Shown: piece by piece, positions 35,267-44,578 of the stretch
Position numbering within the stretch: position 1 is the stretch's first letter
Layout: each line of letters starts with the position of its first letter
From: Peristeroidobacter soli
Lineage (GTDB): Bacteria > Pseudomonadota > Gammaproteobacteria > Steroidobacterales > Steroidobacteraceae
Length of the DNA: 64,000 nucleotides
Reading direction: 5' to 3'
Assembly (NCBI RefSeq): GCF_004138485.1
Contig: NZ_RYEV01000003.1
Location: 248,001 to 312,000 of the forward strand
The notes under the pieces: model-generated
The model's input: only the letters and a program-made list of their open reading frames with translations
The model's database searches: none
What the model was told of the DNA's origin: nothing
Position numbers and translations under genes: made by a program

Positions 35267-35622
35267 AGTTCGTCGCCGCAGAGCTGATCGTCAGCGGATC
35301 AATTTCAAACAGCTCGCGCGAATCCAGATATCGCAGCGCCGCGATTTAGCGGGTGAATATTATTTTTCGCGCCGACTAGCGTAAGTTAATTGCGAGGGTT
35401 TACATTCGACTTCCTGGCTAGCGCTGCCGATCGCTGAACATAATCGAGCGATTTTGCGGGCGAATCCATGTCTGTCGAGTGTCTCGCGCACGGATGTCTC
35501 AACGAAGACGCCCAAGGTTCCGAAACTGAGAACTGCGCACGCTTTTACGGTCGGGTGAGAAATAACATGGGCACGTTTTTTTCATTCGAAGCCGCGTGAG
35601 AGCGCTCCGCCGACTGACTTTT
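35267..35622. other. Intergenic region upstream of the small-protein/GGDEF operon
   Basis: 356 bp, more AT-rich than its surroundings. It carries the direct repeat described next and several short AT runs (for example GAATATTATTTTTC at about 35355). A 43-codon frame at 35468-35599 has no clear ribosome site. Probably the promoter region of the operon starting at 35623. Confidence 0.5.
35341..35465. repeat. Two near-identical 18-bp direct repeats
   Basis: GCGATTTAGCGGGTGAAT (35341-35358) and GCGATTTTGCGGGCGAAT (35448-35465) agree at 16 of 18 positions and lie 107 bp apart in the upstream region of the small gene. They may be paired operator sites. Confidence 0.45.
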
Positions 35623-35847
35623 ATGAGCACACTAATCAAACCAGCCGTCAGCCAGATCATCAGCGGAGGATCGGCGGCCAATGCCGATCAGCTCGGCAGC
35701 GCCATCGCCCTGACGGCGCCGGAAGTCGGCATCGACACGGTGATCGAGCCGAACCTCGGATCCACCGGAGGCTGGGATGCCTACGAAGTCTGGCGCCGCC
35801 TGATCAAGGACGCGCGCGATCGTCGCAAACATCAGGATTCGAACTAA
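35623..35847 (+). CDS. Small protein of unknown function
   Basis: 74 aa from the ATG at 35623; a GTG at 35596 would add nine residues, and neither has a strong Shine-Dalgarno. The sequence MSTLIKPAVSQIISGGSAA ... TVIEPNLGSTGGWDAYEVWR is not one I recognise. It is soluble, with a basic C-terminus (DARDRRKHQDSN) and no signal peptide or membrane helix. Its stop codon TAA overlaps the apparent ATC start of the GGDEF gene and an AGGA lies inside its end, so it is probably translationally coupled to the diguanylate cyclase and may regulate it (inference). Confidence 0.55.
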   Translation: MSTLIKPAVSQIISGGSAANADQLGSAIALTAPEVGIDTVIEPNLGSTGGWDAYEVWRRLIKDARDRRKHQDSN

Positions 35848-37106
35848 TCCCCGGGCCGGCGCCACAAACAGGTTACGCAGGCGGTGCGGATGCGCCGCCC
35901 CGGTCTGATTACGCGCTGCAGCTCCAGCGAGGCTTTCCACGCCTCAAGTTCGACGATCCCGATCTGGAGCGGCGCTTCCGGCGCTCCCATCTCGCCAGAA
36001 ACCGGGCTCAGATCAGTCGCAATCTGCTGCTGGGCATCGGCTTCGTCATCGGTTTCTCGGCAATCAATCGCCTGGTATTGCCCGCGGCGGTGAGCCAGCC
36101 GCTGGATCTGATCCGGCCCACCGTGCTCGGACCGATCTTTCTGATCGCGCTCCTGATGGTGCACACCAGGCTATATCAACGGTGGTATCCCATCGTGTGC
36201 CCGTACGGGGCATCCCTGTTCGGCATCGGGGTGGTGGTGCTGGCGGTGATCGCGGCCACTCAAGGCGTCAGTCTGATCGGCTCGGTGGTGCTGGCCATGA
36301 TCTATAACTATCTGATGCTGGGCCTGGCGTTCCGGCCGGCGCTGACGGCGTCGTTGCTGGTGCTGGTTTCCTATCCCGTCATCGCGACGCTCGCCGGCAT
36401 GCCAGCGCCGCAACGGCTGGTCGATGTAGGTGTATTGCTGTTCACCAACGCCATCGGGGCGATTGTTTGTTATTCGCTGGAGCGCGCCAACCGCACCAAC
36501 TTCCTCGAGTCGCAGCTGCTGATGGAAACGGCGCGTCGTGATGGATTGACCGGCATCGCCAACCGTCGCACGTTCGACGAGCACGTCGACCGGCTCTGGG
36601 CCCAGGCGGCGCGCGAGGGCCGGCCGCTGACCTTGCTGATGATCGACATCGATCATTTCAAAGCCTACAACGATCGCTTCGGTCATCAAGCCGGCGACGA
36701 GTGCCTGCGTCGCGTCGCGTGGTCGTTGAGCAGCCATGCGCGCCGGCCGCTGGATATCGCGGCCCGCTATGGCGGCGAGGAATTCGCGATGGTGCTCTAC
36801 GACTCCAGTCGTCAGCACGCGGAGGACATGGCGCGACAGATCCAGGCCGGGATTGAGTCGCTCGCCATCACGCATGGCGCATCGCCGATCTCGAGCAAGC
36901 GGCTGACCGTGAGTATCGGCATCGCGTGCGTCCAGCCCATGAGCGACCGCAGTCACTACGGCTTCATCCAGCTCGCGGACGAGGCGCTGTACGCCGCCAA
37001 GGAGCGCGGCCGCGATTGCATCGTCATCATGGACAAGGAATACAGCGACCTCACCACTGGGTCGTTTCGCAAGAAAGCGGCCGCGGAAGCTGGCGTCACC
37101 CACTGA
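35847..37106 (+). CDS. Multi-spanning membrane diguanylate cyclase, apparent ATC start
   Basis: 419 aa if it starts at ATC 35847, 342 aa if at the TTG at 36078. The upstream part reads as genuine protein (RGFPRLKFDDPDLERRF, then helix NLLLGIGFVIGFSAINRLVL, residues about 59-78), so the TTG would cut the first membrane helix. No ATG, GTG or TTG exists in this frame between about 35600 and 36078. Five to six helices precede a GGDEF domain with GGEEF (309-313) and an RxxD site (RPLD, 300-303), so an active, product-inhibited c-di-GMP synthase is expected. Confidence 0.8.
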   Translation: MPGPAPQTGYAGGADAPPRSDYALQLQRGFPRLKFDDPDLERRFRRSHLARNRAQISRNLLLGIGFVIGFSAINRLVLPAAVSQPLDLIRPTVLGPIFLIALLMVHTRLYQRWYPIVCPYGASLFGIGVVVLAVIAATQGVSLIGSVVLAMIYNYLMLGLAFRPALTASLLVLVSYPVIATLAGMPAPQRLVDVGVLLFTNAIGAIVCYSLERANRTNFLESQLLMETARRDGLTGIANRRTFDEHVDRLWAQAAREGRPLTLLMIDIDHFKAYNDRFGHQAGDECLRRVAWSLSSHARRPLDIAARYGGEEFAMVLYDSSRQHAEDMARQIQAGIESLAITHGASPISSKRLTVSIGIACVQPMSDRSHYGFIQLADEALYAAKERGRDCIVIMDKEYSDLTTGSFRKKAAAEAGVTH

Positions 37107-37297
37107 GAAAGCGCTGTCAGCGCGCTGACCGGCGGTGTCATCGCCGACACCGATACTTTGATCTCAAAACCGTATTGGCCTCGGTCTTGCAGGGGATCGG
37201 CGGGCGGCTATGATCGTTGGATCTCGCTGCCGACGGCAGCTCCATCCATCGACTATTACAAAGCCCGGCGGTTTCGGCGCGGGCGGCGAGTGTTGTC

Positions 37298-40200
37298 ATG
37301 CCCCAGAAGATCAAGAGCCTGCTGATCGCCAACCGCGGCGAGATCGCCATCCGCGTGATGCGCGCCGCCGCCGAACTCGGCATTCGCACCGTCGCGATCT
37401 ACTCGCAGGAAGACCGCTTCTCATTGCATCGAATGAAGGCGGACGAGAGCTATCTGGTCGGCGCGGGCAAGACGCCGGTCGAGGCTTACCTGGATATTGC
37501 CGACATCGTGCGCATCGCCAAGGCCGCGCAGGTCGACGCCATCCATCCCGGCTACGGCTTCCTGTCCGAGAACCCCGAATTCGCCGAAGCCTGCGCCGCC
37601 GCGGGTGTGATCTTCATCGGCCCGACGCCGGAGATCATGCGTCGACTGGGCAACAAGGTGATGGCGCGCAACCTCGCGGTCTCCGCCGGTGTGCCGGTGA
37701 TGCCCGCGACGCCGCCGCTGCCTAGAGATGATGCGGAGTCTTTGCGTCTGGCGCGTGAGGTCGGCTTCCCGGTCATGCTCAAGGCGAGCTGGGGCGGCGG
37801 CGGGCGCGGCATGCGCATCGTCGAGACCGAAAAGGAGCTGCCCGAAATGGTGGCCACCGCCCGGCGCGAAGCCAAGGCGGCCTTCGGTAACGACGAGGTT
37901 TATCTCGAAAAGCTGGTCCGCCGCGCGCGCCACATTGAAGTCCAGTTGTTAGGCGATGCGCACGGCAACCTGGTGCATCTATTCGAGCGCGATTGCACGG
38001 TTCAGCGTCGCAATCAAAAGGTCATCGAGCGCGCGCCCGCCACGTTCTTCAGCGCGCAGCAGCGTCAGTCGCTGTGCGAAGAGGCGCTCAAGATCGGCCG
38101 CGCCGTGCGCTATCTCAACGCCGGTACGGTGGAGTTCCTGCAGGACGCCGACAGCGGCAAATTTTATTTCATCGAAGTGAACCCGCGCGTGCAGGTCGAG
38201 CACACAGTGACAGAGGCCGTCACTGGCATCGACATCGTGCGCGCGCAGATCCGGATCGCCGAAGGCGCGAAGATCGGCGATGCCGACAGCGGCGTGCCGA
38301 AACAGGAAGACATCCGCCTCAATGGCTACGCGATGCAGTGTCGCGTCACCACCGAAGATCCGGAAAACAATTTCATTCCGGACTACGGCCGCATCGCGGC
38401 CTATCGCAGTCCCGCCGGCTTCGGCATCCGGCTCGACGCCGGCACCGCGTATTCGGGCGCGATCATCACGCGCTCCTACGATTCCCTGTTGGTGAAGGTG
38501 ACGGCGTGGTCGCCGACTCCGGCTGAAACCATCGCGCGCATGCATCGCGCGTTGTGGGAATTCCGCGTTCGTGGCGTCGTGACGAATCTGCGCTTCCTCG
38601 ATCAGCTGATCCTGCATCCGCAGTTCGCGTCCGCCGAGTACACCACCAAGTTCATCGATCAGACGCCGGAGCTGTTCCGGTTCCCGCGCAAGAAGGATCG
38701 CGCGTCGCGCCTGTTGAATTTCATCGGCGACGTCGTGGTGAACGGCAATCCCGAAGTGAAGTCACGACCGCGTCCGCAGCGACTGGTGCAGCCGAAACTG
38801 CCGAAGATCGAATTGCCCGCGCCGGCGGCGGGCACCAAGCAGAAGCTCGCTGAGCTCGGGCCGGACAAGTTCGCGCAGTGGATGCTCGATCAGAAGCGCG
38901 TGCTGCTCACCGATACAACGATGCGCGACGCGCATCAGTCGCTGCTCGCGACGCGCTTCCGTACGTATGACATGAAGGCCATTGCGCCTTACTACGCAAG
39001 CTTGCTGCCGGATTTGTTCTCGGTGGAGTGCTGGGGCGGCGCGACGTTCGACGTGGCGATGCGCTTCTTGAATGAATGCCCATGGGAGCGCTTGCAGGAA
39101 TTCCGCCGTGCCATGCCGAATCTGCTGCTGCAGATGCTGCTGCGTTCGGCGAACGCGGTCGGATACACGAACTATCCCGACAATGTCGTCAAGTATTTCG
39201 TGAAGCAGGCGGCGCAGTCGGGCATCGACTTGTTCCGTGTGTTCGACTCGTTGAACTGGGTCGAGAACATGCGCGTCGCCATCGACGCGGTTCGCGAGTC
39301 CGGGGCGCTGTGTGAGGCGGCGATTTGCTACACGGGCAATCTGTCCGATCCGCGTCAGACCAAGTACGACTTGAAGTATTACTTGTCGATGGCGCGCGAA
39401 TTGAAATCGGCGGGCGCGCATATCCTCGGTATCAAGGACATGGCGGGTCTGTGCCAGCCGCGCGCGGCTTACACGCTGGTCAAAGCGCTGAAGGAAGAGA
39501 TTGGTTTGCCGGTGCATTTCCATACGCACGACACGAGCGGCATCGCGGCCGCGAGCGTGTTGGCGGCAGTGGATGCTGGCGCGGATGCGGTCGATGGCGC
39601 GTTGGATGCGATGAGTGGTCTCACGTCGCAGCCGAACTTGGGTTCCATCGTCGAGGCGCTGCGGCACAGTCCGCGTGATTCCGGACTGAATCCGGAAAAC
39701 CTGCGCGTGCTGTCCGGGTATTGGGAACAGGTGCGTCACTGCTACAGCGCATTCGAAAGCGACCTGCGTTCGGGCGCGTCCGAGGTGTACGTCCATGGCA
39801 TGCCCGGCGGACAGTTCACCAACCTGCGCGAGCAGGCGCGCTCACTGGGTATCGACGATGTGCGTTGGCCGGAAGTGGCGCGCGCGTATGCCAAGGTGAA
39901 TGAGATGTTCGGCGACATCGTCAAGGTCACGCCGACGTCCAAGGTCGTCGGTGACATGGCGATCATGATGGTCACCAGCAATATCACTCCCGAGCAGATG
40001 CTCGATCCCAATACCGAGATTGCGTTCCCTGAGTCGGTGGTCTCGCTGTTCCGCGGCGATTTGGGTCAGCCGTATGGCGGGTTCCCGGCGGCCTTGCAGA
40101 AGAAGATCCTGAAAGGCGCGGCGCCCATGACGGGGCTGCCGGGTGAGGTGTTGGCGCCGATCGATTTGACCAAGGCTCGCGATGAGGCGCAGAGCAAGAC

Positions 40201-40744
40201 GTGGCGCGAGATCACCGATGAGGAATTCGCTTCGTACTTGATGTATCCGAAGGTGTTCCTCGATTACATGAAGAACCGGTTGGATTATGGCCGCGTCAGC
40301 GTGTTGCCGACGCCGCTGTTCTTCTATGGCATGGAGCCGGGCGATGAAGTGACGGTCGATATCGATCGGGGCAAGTCCCTCATCGTTCGATTCGTGGCAG
40401 TGAGCGACAGCCATGAAGACGGCACCCGCACGGTGTTCTTCGAGTTGAACGGTCAGCCGCGCTCGGTGAAGGTCCCGGACCGCAGCCAGGTGGCGCTCAA
40501 GCCCCCGCGTCGGAAAGCCGAGCCCGCCGATGCGAATCACGTCGGCGCGCCGATGCCCGGCACGGTCGCGACCGTCGCCGTTCGCCAGGGAGACAAGGTG
40601 AAGCGGGGCGATGTGTTGCTGACGATCGAGGCGATGAAGATGGAGACGTCGGTTCGCTCGGACCGGGATGCGACGATTGGCGAGGTCGTGACGCGGACCG
40701 GCGAAACGGTGGATGCGAAGGATCTGCTGGTGGTGCTGGCCTGA
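37298..40744 (+). CDS. pyc: Pyruvate carboxylase
   Basis: Biotin enzyme: pyruvate + HCO3- + ATP to oxaloacetate, the main anaplerotic step. 1148 aa from the ATG at 37298. Domain order: biotin carboxylase (about 1-450; SLLIANRGEIAIRVMRAA, ATP-grasp SWGGGGRGMR, FIEVNPRVQVEHTVTE), carboxyltransferase (about 530-810; LLTDTTMRDAHQSLLATR, FHTHDTSGIA), the PC-specific linker domain, and a C-terminal biotin carrier with EAMKMET (biotinyl Lys about 1114). A complete single-chain enzyme of normal length. An in-frame upstream start at 37217 lacks similarity. Confidence 0.96.
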   Translation: MPQKIKSLLIANRGEIAIRVMRAAAELGIRTVAIYSQEDRFSLHRMKADESYLVGAGKTPVEAYLDIADIVRIAKAAQVDAIHPGYGFLSENPEFAEACAAAGVIFIGPTPEIMRRLGNKVMARNLAVSAGVPVMPATPPLPRDDAESLRLAREVGFPVMLKASWGGGGRGMRIVETEKELPEMVATARREAKAAFGNDEVYLEKLVRRARHIEVQLLGDAHGNLVHLFERDCTVQRRNQKVIERAPATFFSAQQRQSLCEEALKIGRAVRYLNAGTVEFLQDADSGKFYFIEVNPRVQVEHTVTEAVTGIDIVRAQIRIAEGAKIGDADSGVPKQEDIRLNGYAMQCRVTTEDPENNFIPDYGRIAAYRSPAGFGIRLDAGTAYSGAIITRSYDSLLVKVTAWSPTPAETIARMHRALWEFRVRGVVTNLRFLDQLILHPQFASAEYTTKFIDQTPELFRFPRKKDRASRLLNFIGDVVVNGNPEVKSRPRPQRLVQPKLPKIELPAPAAGTKQKLAELGPDKFAQWMLDQKRVLLTDTTMRDAHQSLLATRFRTYDMKAIAPYYASLLPDLFSVECWGGATFDVAMRFLNECPWERLQEFRRAMPNLLLQMLLRSANAVGYTNYPDNVVKYFVKQAAQSGIDLFRVFDSLNWVENMRVAIDAVRESGALCEAAICYTGNLSDPRQTKYDLKYYLSMARELKSAGAHILGIKDMAGLCQPRAAYTLVKALKEEIGLPVHFHTHDTSGIAAASVLAAVDAGADAVDGALDAMSGLTSQPNLGSIVEALRHSPRDSGLNPENLRVLSGYWEQVRHCYSAFESDLRSGASEVYVHGMPGGQFTNLREQARSLGIDDVRWPEVARAYAKVNEMFGDIVKVTPTSKVVGDMAIMMVTSNITPEQMLDPNTEIAFPESVVSLFRGDLGQPYGGFPAALQKKILKGAAPMTGLPGEVLAPIDLTKARDEAQSKTWREITDEEFASYLMYPKVFLDYMKNRLDYGRVSVLPTPLFFYGMEPGDEVTVDIDRGKSLIVRFVAVSDSHEDGTRTVFFELNGQPRSVKVPDRSQVALKPPRRKAEPADANHVGAPMPGTVATVAVRQGDKVKRGDVLLTIEAMKMETSVRSDRDATIGEVVTRTGETVDAKDLLVVLA

Positions 40745-40775
40745 CGCCGCGGTCGCTGGCTGAGCGGGGCCCGGT

Positions 40776-42839
40776 CTACCAGGCCCCGATCGATTCCATC
40801 GACACCGGCATCCCGATCGCGAAGCCTTGCCCGAAATCCACGCCGATCAGGCGCAGCTTCTCCATCGCCTCCAGACTCTCGACGGACTCCGCCACCACCT
40901 TCTTACCCATCACGTGTCCGATGTCGGTGATGGACCGGACCATCTCATAGTCGATCCGGTCCGTGACGATGTTGCCGATGAACAGGCCATCGATCTTCAG
41001 GTAATCGACCGTCAGTGCCTTGAGATAGGCGAACGAAGACACGCCGCTGCCGAAGTCGTCGAGCCCGAACGCGCAGCCCAGCTCCCGCAACCCGGCGATC
41101 AGTTGATTGGCTCGCGTGAGATTCCCAATCGCCGCGGTCTCCGTGATTTCGAATCCGATCCGTTCCGGCGGGACGTCCATCTCGACGATGGACTGGCGAA
41201 TGAAGTCCTGCAGCTGCGGATCGCCCACCGAGTCGCCCGACAGGTTGATGAAGATCCGCGACACCCGCTCGATCTGCGCCCGATGAGTCGAGATCCATTG
41301 CAGGGCCGTCGTGATCACCCAGCGATCCAGTCGCTGCGACAGGTTGTACCGCTCGACCGCCGGTAGGAACGCGCCGGGCGGCACGACTCGCCCCGACTCG
41401 TCTCGCATTCGAACCAGCAACTCGTAGTTGCGCCTGGCTTGCCGGTCGCCTTGCAAGGGCACGATCGGTTGCGCTTCGAGAAAAAACCGGTTGTCGTTGA
41501 GCGCTCGCTTGACCCGCGCGACCCACTGCATTTCGCCGTGACGTTGCGCGACCAACGAGTCGTCTTCCTGATAGACATGAATCCGATTGCGCCCCTGATC
41601 CTTGGCGGCATAGCAGGCCGCGTCCGCCGCCTGCAGAACTTGAGTGACGCGCCGGAACGTCGGCGTGACCGGCACGAGTCCAATACTCGCGCCCACCGTG
41701 AACGTGCTATTCCCCCACACGAACGGGTGATGCTCGACCGCCTTGAGCAGGCCGTTGGCCACCATGACCGCATCGTCGATGCCGCAGTCATGCAGCAGCA
41801 GGCCGAACTCGTCGCCGCCCAGGCGGGCCAGCGTGTCGTTGCTTCGAACCCGACCCTGCAGAACTTGCGCGAGTTGTCGGAGCAACTCGTCGCCGGCGAT
41901 GTGGCCGCAAGTGTCGTTGATGATCTTGAACTGATCCAGGTCCAGGTAGCAGACCGCGTGGCTCGAGCCCGACTGTACCGAGTCCAGCGCCCGTTGCAGC
42001 CGCAGCTCGAACTCGCGCCGGTTGATCAGGCCAGAGAGCGCGTCGTGACTCGCTTCGTACGACAACTGCCGGGACAATTCATGCGCTTCAGTGATATCGG
42101 TGAGCGTGCCTTCGTAGTAGATGGCCTGGCCCTGCTCGTCGCGGACCGCGCGGGAGTTCTCCAGCACGACGATCTTGCGGCCGTCTTTGCGCTTCAGCAC
42201 CAGCTCGGCGTTCCGGATTTCGCCGGCGACCGCCATGCTCCGCAGCCAGTTGTCCCGCTCCTCGGGATACATATAAAGGTCGCGCTCGATCCGCAGCTCC
42301 AGCAACTCGTCCTCGCTGGCGTAGCCGAGCAGGCGGACCAGTGCCGGGTTGGCGGCCATGAATTTGCCGTCCGGCGTGGTCTGGAAGACGCCGGCGACCA
42401 CGTTTTCATACAACTCGCGGTAGCGGGTCTCGGAGGCCTTCAGTGCCAGCAGGGTATGGGTGCGCTCGGTGGCGTAACGCAGCGCCTTGTTGAGCAGCGT
42501 ACTGACGATCTGTTGTTTGATCAGGTAGTCGAGCGCCCCGCGCTCCACCGCCTCGATCCCCAGTTCCTCGTCGACCTGGCCGACCAGGACGATGATGGGC
42601 CGGTCGGCGGCCTTGGGCTGCAGCCGCAGGAAAGTGGTCAGGCTCAGGCTGTCCGGCAGGTGCAGGTCCAGCAGGATGACATCGGCGGGGGGCTGCCCCG
42701 GGCGCAGCCGGACCAGGCCGTCGGCCAGGGTCCGAACCACTTCCAGCTCGAATGGCTGATCGCGGATCAGAGCCAGTTCCTCGCGGAACAGTTGCTCGTC
42801 CTCGGCGTTCGCATCGATGAGCAAAACGGTTGCGGGCAT
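40776..42839 (-). CDS. Response regulator with REC-PAS-GGDEF-EAL domains
   Basis: 687 aa from the ATG at 42839. REC (1-120) with phospho-acceptor D58 in ILLDLHLPD; PAS (about 138-255); GGDEF with intact GGDEF motif 341-345 and RxxD site 332-335; EAL (about 440-687). The EAL signature reads ELLVR (E473) and the other metal and catalytic residues are present (INLSGD, EITET, DDFGSG 594-599, LKIDG, AESVE), so phosphodiesterase activity is likely. Thus both c-di-GMP synthesis and breakdown may be possible. Divergent from the FixL-like kinase, which may phosphorylate it. Confidence 0.93.
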   Translation of the reverse strand: MPATVLLIDANAEDEQLFREELALIRDQPFELEVVRTLADGLVRLRPGQPPADVILLDLHLPDSLSLTTFLRLQPKAADRPIIVLVGQVDEELGIEAVERGALDYLIKQQIVSTLLNKALRYATERTHTLLALKASETRYRELYENVVAGVFQTTPDGKFMAANPALVRLLGYASEDELLELRIERDLYMYPEERDNWLRSMAVAGEIRNAELVLKRKDGRKIVVLENSRAVRDEQGQAIYYEGTLTDITEAHELSRQLSYEASHDALSGLINRREFELRLQRALDSVQSGSSHAVCYLDLDQFKIINDTCGHIAGDELLRQLAQVLQGRVRSNDTLARLGGDEFGLLLHDCGIDDAVMVANGLLKAVEHHPFVWGNSTFTVGASIGLVPVTPTFRRVTQVLQAADAACYAAKDQGRNRIHVYQEDDSLVAQRHGEMQWVARVKRALNDNRFFLEAQPIVPLQGDRQARRNYELLVRMRDESGRVVPPGAFLPAVERYNLSQRLDRWVITTALQWISTHRAQIERVSRIFINLSGDSVGDPQLQDFIRQSIVEMDVPPERIGFEITETAAIGNLTRANQLIAGLRELGCAFGLDDFGSGVSSFAYLKALTVDYLKIDGLFIGNIVTDRIDYEMVRSITDIGHVMGKKVVAESVESLEAMEKLRLIGVDFGQGFAIGMPVSMESIGAW

Positions 42840-43024
42840 TTGAGCGGGGAGTATATCGCGGCAGCCACTACTTCCACGGTGCTGCCTTGCGTGGTTAGAT
42901 CGTGGGGCGATGAACGGCAGCCGGACGAATCGGCTTCCCAGACAGTGAGAGCCCTGATGATCGGGAGACCATGTTGATCGAAGATGCGTCGCCAGGACCG
43001 TCGAGGCGTGGGCCGTAACAGAAT

Positions 43025-44578
43025 ATGACGCTACTGCGAGTCGCCGAACCTCAAGAAGAGCGCGCACACCGGCTGGAGCGTGAATTCCAGGCTGTGCTGG
43101 ACGCGGCGGTCGACGCCGTCGTGCTGTTCGATCATGAGGGCCGCATCGAGCTGTTGAACCATGCCGGCGAGCGCATGTTCGGCTACAACGAACAGGAGGT
43201 CATCGGGCTGAAGGTCAATATCCTGTTGCCCGAGCCGTACCGCTCCCAGCACGACGACTACCTCCGCCATTACATCGAAGCCGGCGAGCCTCGCATCATC
43301 GGCATCGGTCGCGAGTTGCTGGCCAAGCGCCGGGACGGCAGTGAGTTCTCCGCCGAGCTCGCGGTCGGCCGGGTGCAGGGCACCGACCCGCCGCGCTTCG
43401 TCGGGTTCATTCGCGACATCACCGTACGGCGGAACGCGGAAGAGGCGCTGCGTCGTAGCGAGGCCCAACTGACCATCGCGCAGGAGATCGCGAACCTCGG
43501 CAACTATGTCGTGCATGCCGATGGCAAGTTCGAGGACTACTGGTCGCCCCACCTCTATCGTGTGTTGGGGCGTCGCTATGGCGAACCGTATATTGGGGTG
43601 TACGAGTATCTCGAGCCGATGGTGCATCCCGCCGATCGCGCGCGTTGGCAAGCAGCGCGCGACGAGCTGGAGACCAGCGCGCGCTCCATGGACATCGAGT
43701 ATCGAGTGATTCATCCGGACGGCTCGCTGCGTTACGTGCATCACATCGCACAGACCACGCGACGGCCGGATGGCAGAGTGTTGAGACAAGTGGGGACGTT
43801 GCACGACATCACCGATCGTCGTCGCGCCGAAGACGAAGCGCGACAGATGCAGGACCGTATCGCTCACTTCGGGCGTATCTCCACCATGGGTGAAATGGCG
43901 GCCGGCATCGCGCATGAAGTCAATCAACCGCTGACCGCCATCGCGACCTATGCGCAGGCCTGTCAGCGCTTGATCGCCGCCAACGACTTTTCGCAAGAAG
44001 AAGTGGAGACGGCGCTCAATCACATCGGTGCGCAGGCCTTGCGTGCCGGCGAGGTGATTCGCAGACTGCGCACGTTCGTCAAGAATCGAGAAGTACGACG
44101 AGAATTGATCGAAGCGAATCGCCTGCTCGACGACGTGGTGACGCTCGCGCAGACCGATGCGCGACACAACGGCGTGCGGCTGGTACTCGAGCCCTCATCG
44201 TTGTCGCCACAAGTGCAGGCGGACGCGGTACAGATCCAACAGGTGGTTTTGAATCTGGTTCGCAACAGCATCGACGCGATGTTGACGGTGCCCGAAGTAC
44301 GACGGGAGATTCTGCTGCGAACCTCGGTGGACAGCGAAGGCGACGTCGAATTCATGGTGGCCGATCGGGGCACCGGCGTCGATCCGGCGGCGATGGCCGA
44401 GCTGTTCAATCCCTTCTTCACCACCAAGCCCGGTGGCACCGGACTCGGCCTGTCGATCAGCCGGTCCATTGTTCGCGCTCACGGCGGCAAGCTGTGGTGC
44501 AGCGCCAATCCCGGCGGCGGAGCGCGATTCTTTTTCACACTGCCGGCGGTGCCGGCGTCAGCAGGGAGTCAGCAATGA
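43025..44578 (+). CDS. FixL-like PAS sensor histidine kinase
   Basis: 517 aa, no membrane helix, so cytosolic. PAS1 (about 17-135), PAS2 (about 148-268), HisKA with GIAHEVNQPLTAI (phospho-His) and HATPase with DRGTGVDP and GGTGLGLSISRS. PAS1 contains HDDYLRHY followed by PRIIGIGRELLAKRRDG, aligned without gaps to the haem pocket of Bradyrhizobium FixL: proximal His200 equals H76 and Arg220 equals R96, whereas Arg206 and His214 are His82 and Arg90. A haem oxygen or redox sensor is therefore plausible. The stop overlaps the regulator gene by 4 bp. Confidence 0.92.
   Translation: MTLLRVAEPQEERAHRLEREFQAVLDAAVDAVVLFDHEGRIELLNHAGERMFGYNEQEVIGLKVNILLPEPYRSQHDDYLRHYIEAGEPRIIGIGRELLAKRRDGSEFSAELAVGRVQGTDPPRFVGFIRDITVRRNAEEALRRSEAQLTIAQEIANLGNYVVHADGKFEDYWSPHLYRVLGRRYGEPYIGVYEYLEPMVHPADRARWQAARDELETSARSMDIEYRVIHPDGSLRYVHHIAQTTRRPDGRVLRQVGTLHDITDRRRAEDEARQMQDRIAHFGRISTMGEMAAGIAHEVNQPLTAIATYAQACQRLIAANDFSQEEVETALNHIGAQALRAGEVIRRLRTFVKNREVRRELIEANRLLDDVVTLAQTDARHNGVRLVLEPSSLSPQVQADAVQIQQVVLNLVRNSIDAMLTVPEVRREILLRTSVDSEGDVEFMVADRGTGVDPAAMAELFNPFFTTKPGGTGLGLSISRSIVRAHGGKLWCSANPGGGARFFFTLPAVPASAGSQQ

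Noticed and set aside
35468-35599. 43-codon frame (MSVECLAHGCLNEDAQ...) between gshA and the small protein gene
   Set aside because: No good Shine-Dalgarno and no family; it overlaps the possible GTG start of the next gene. Could be real but not supportable.
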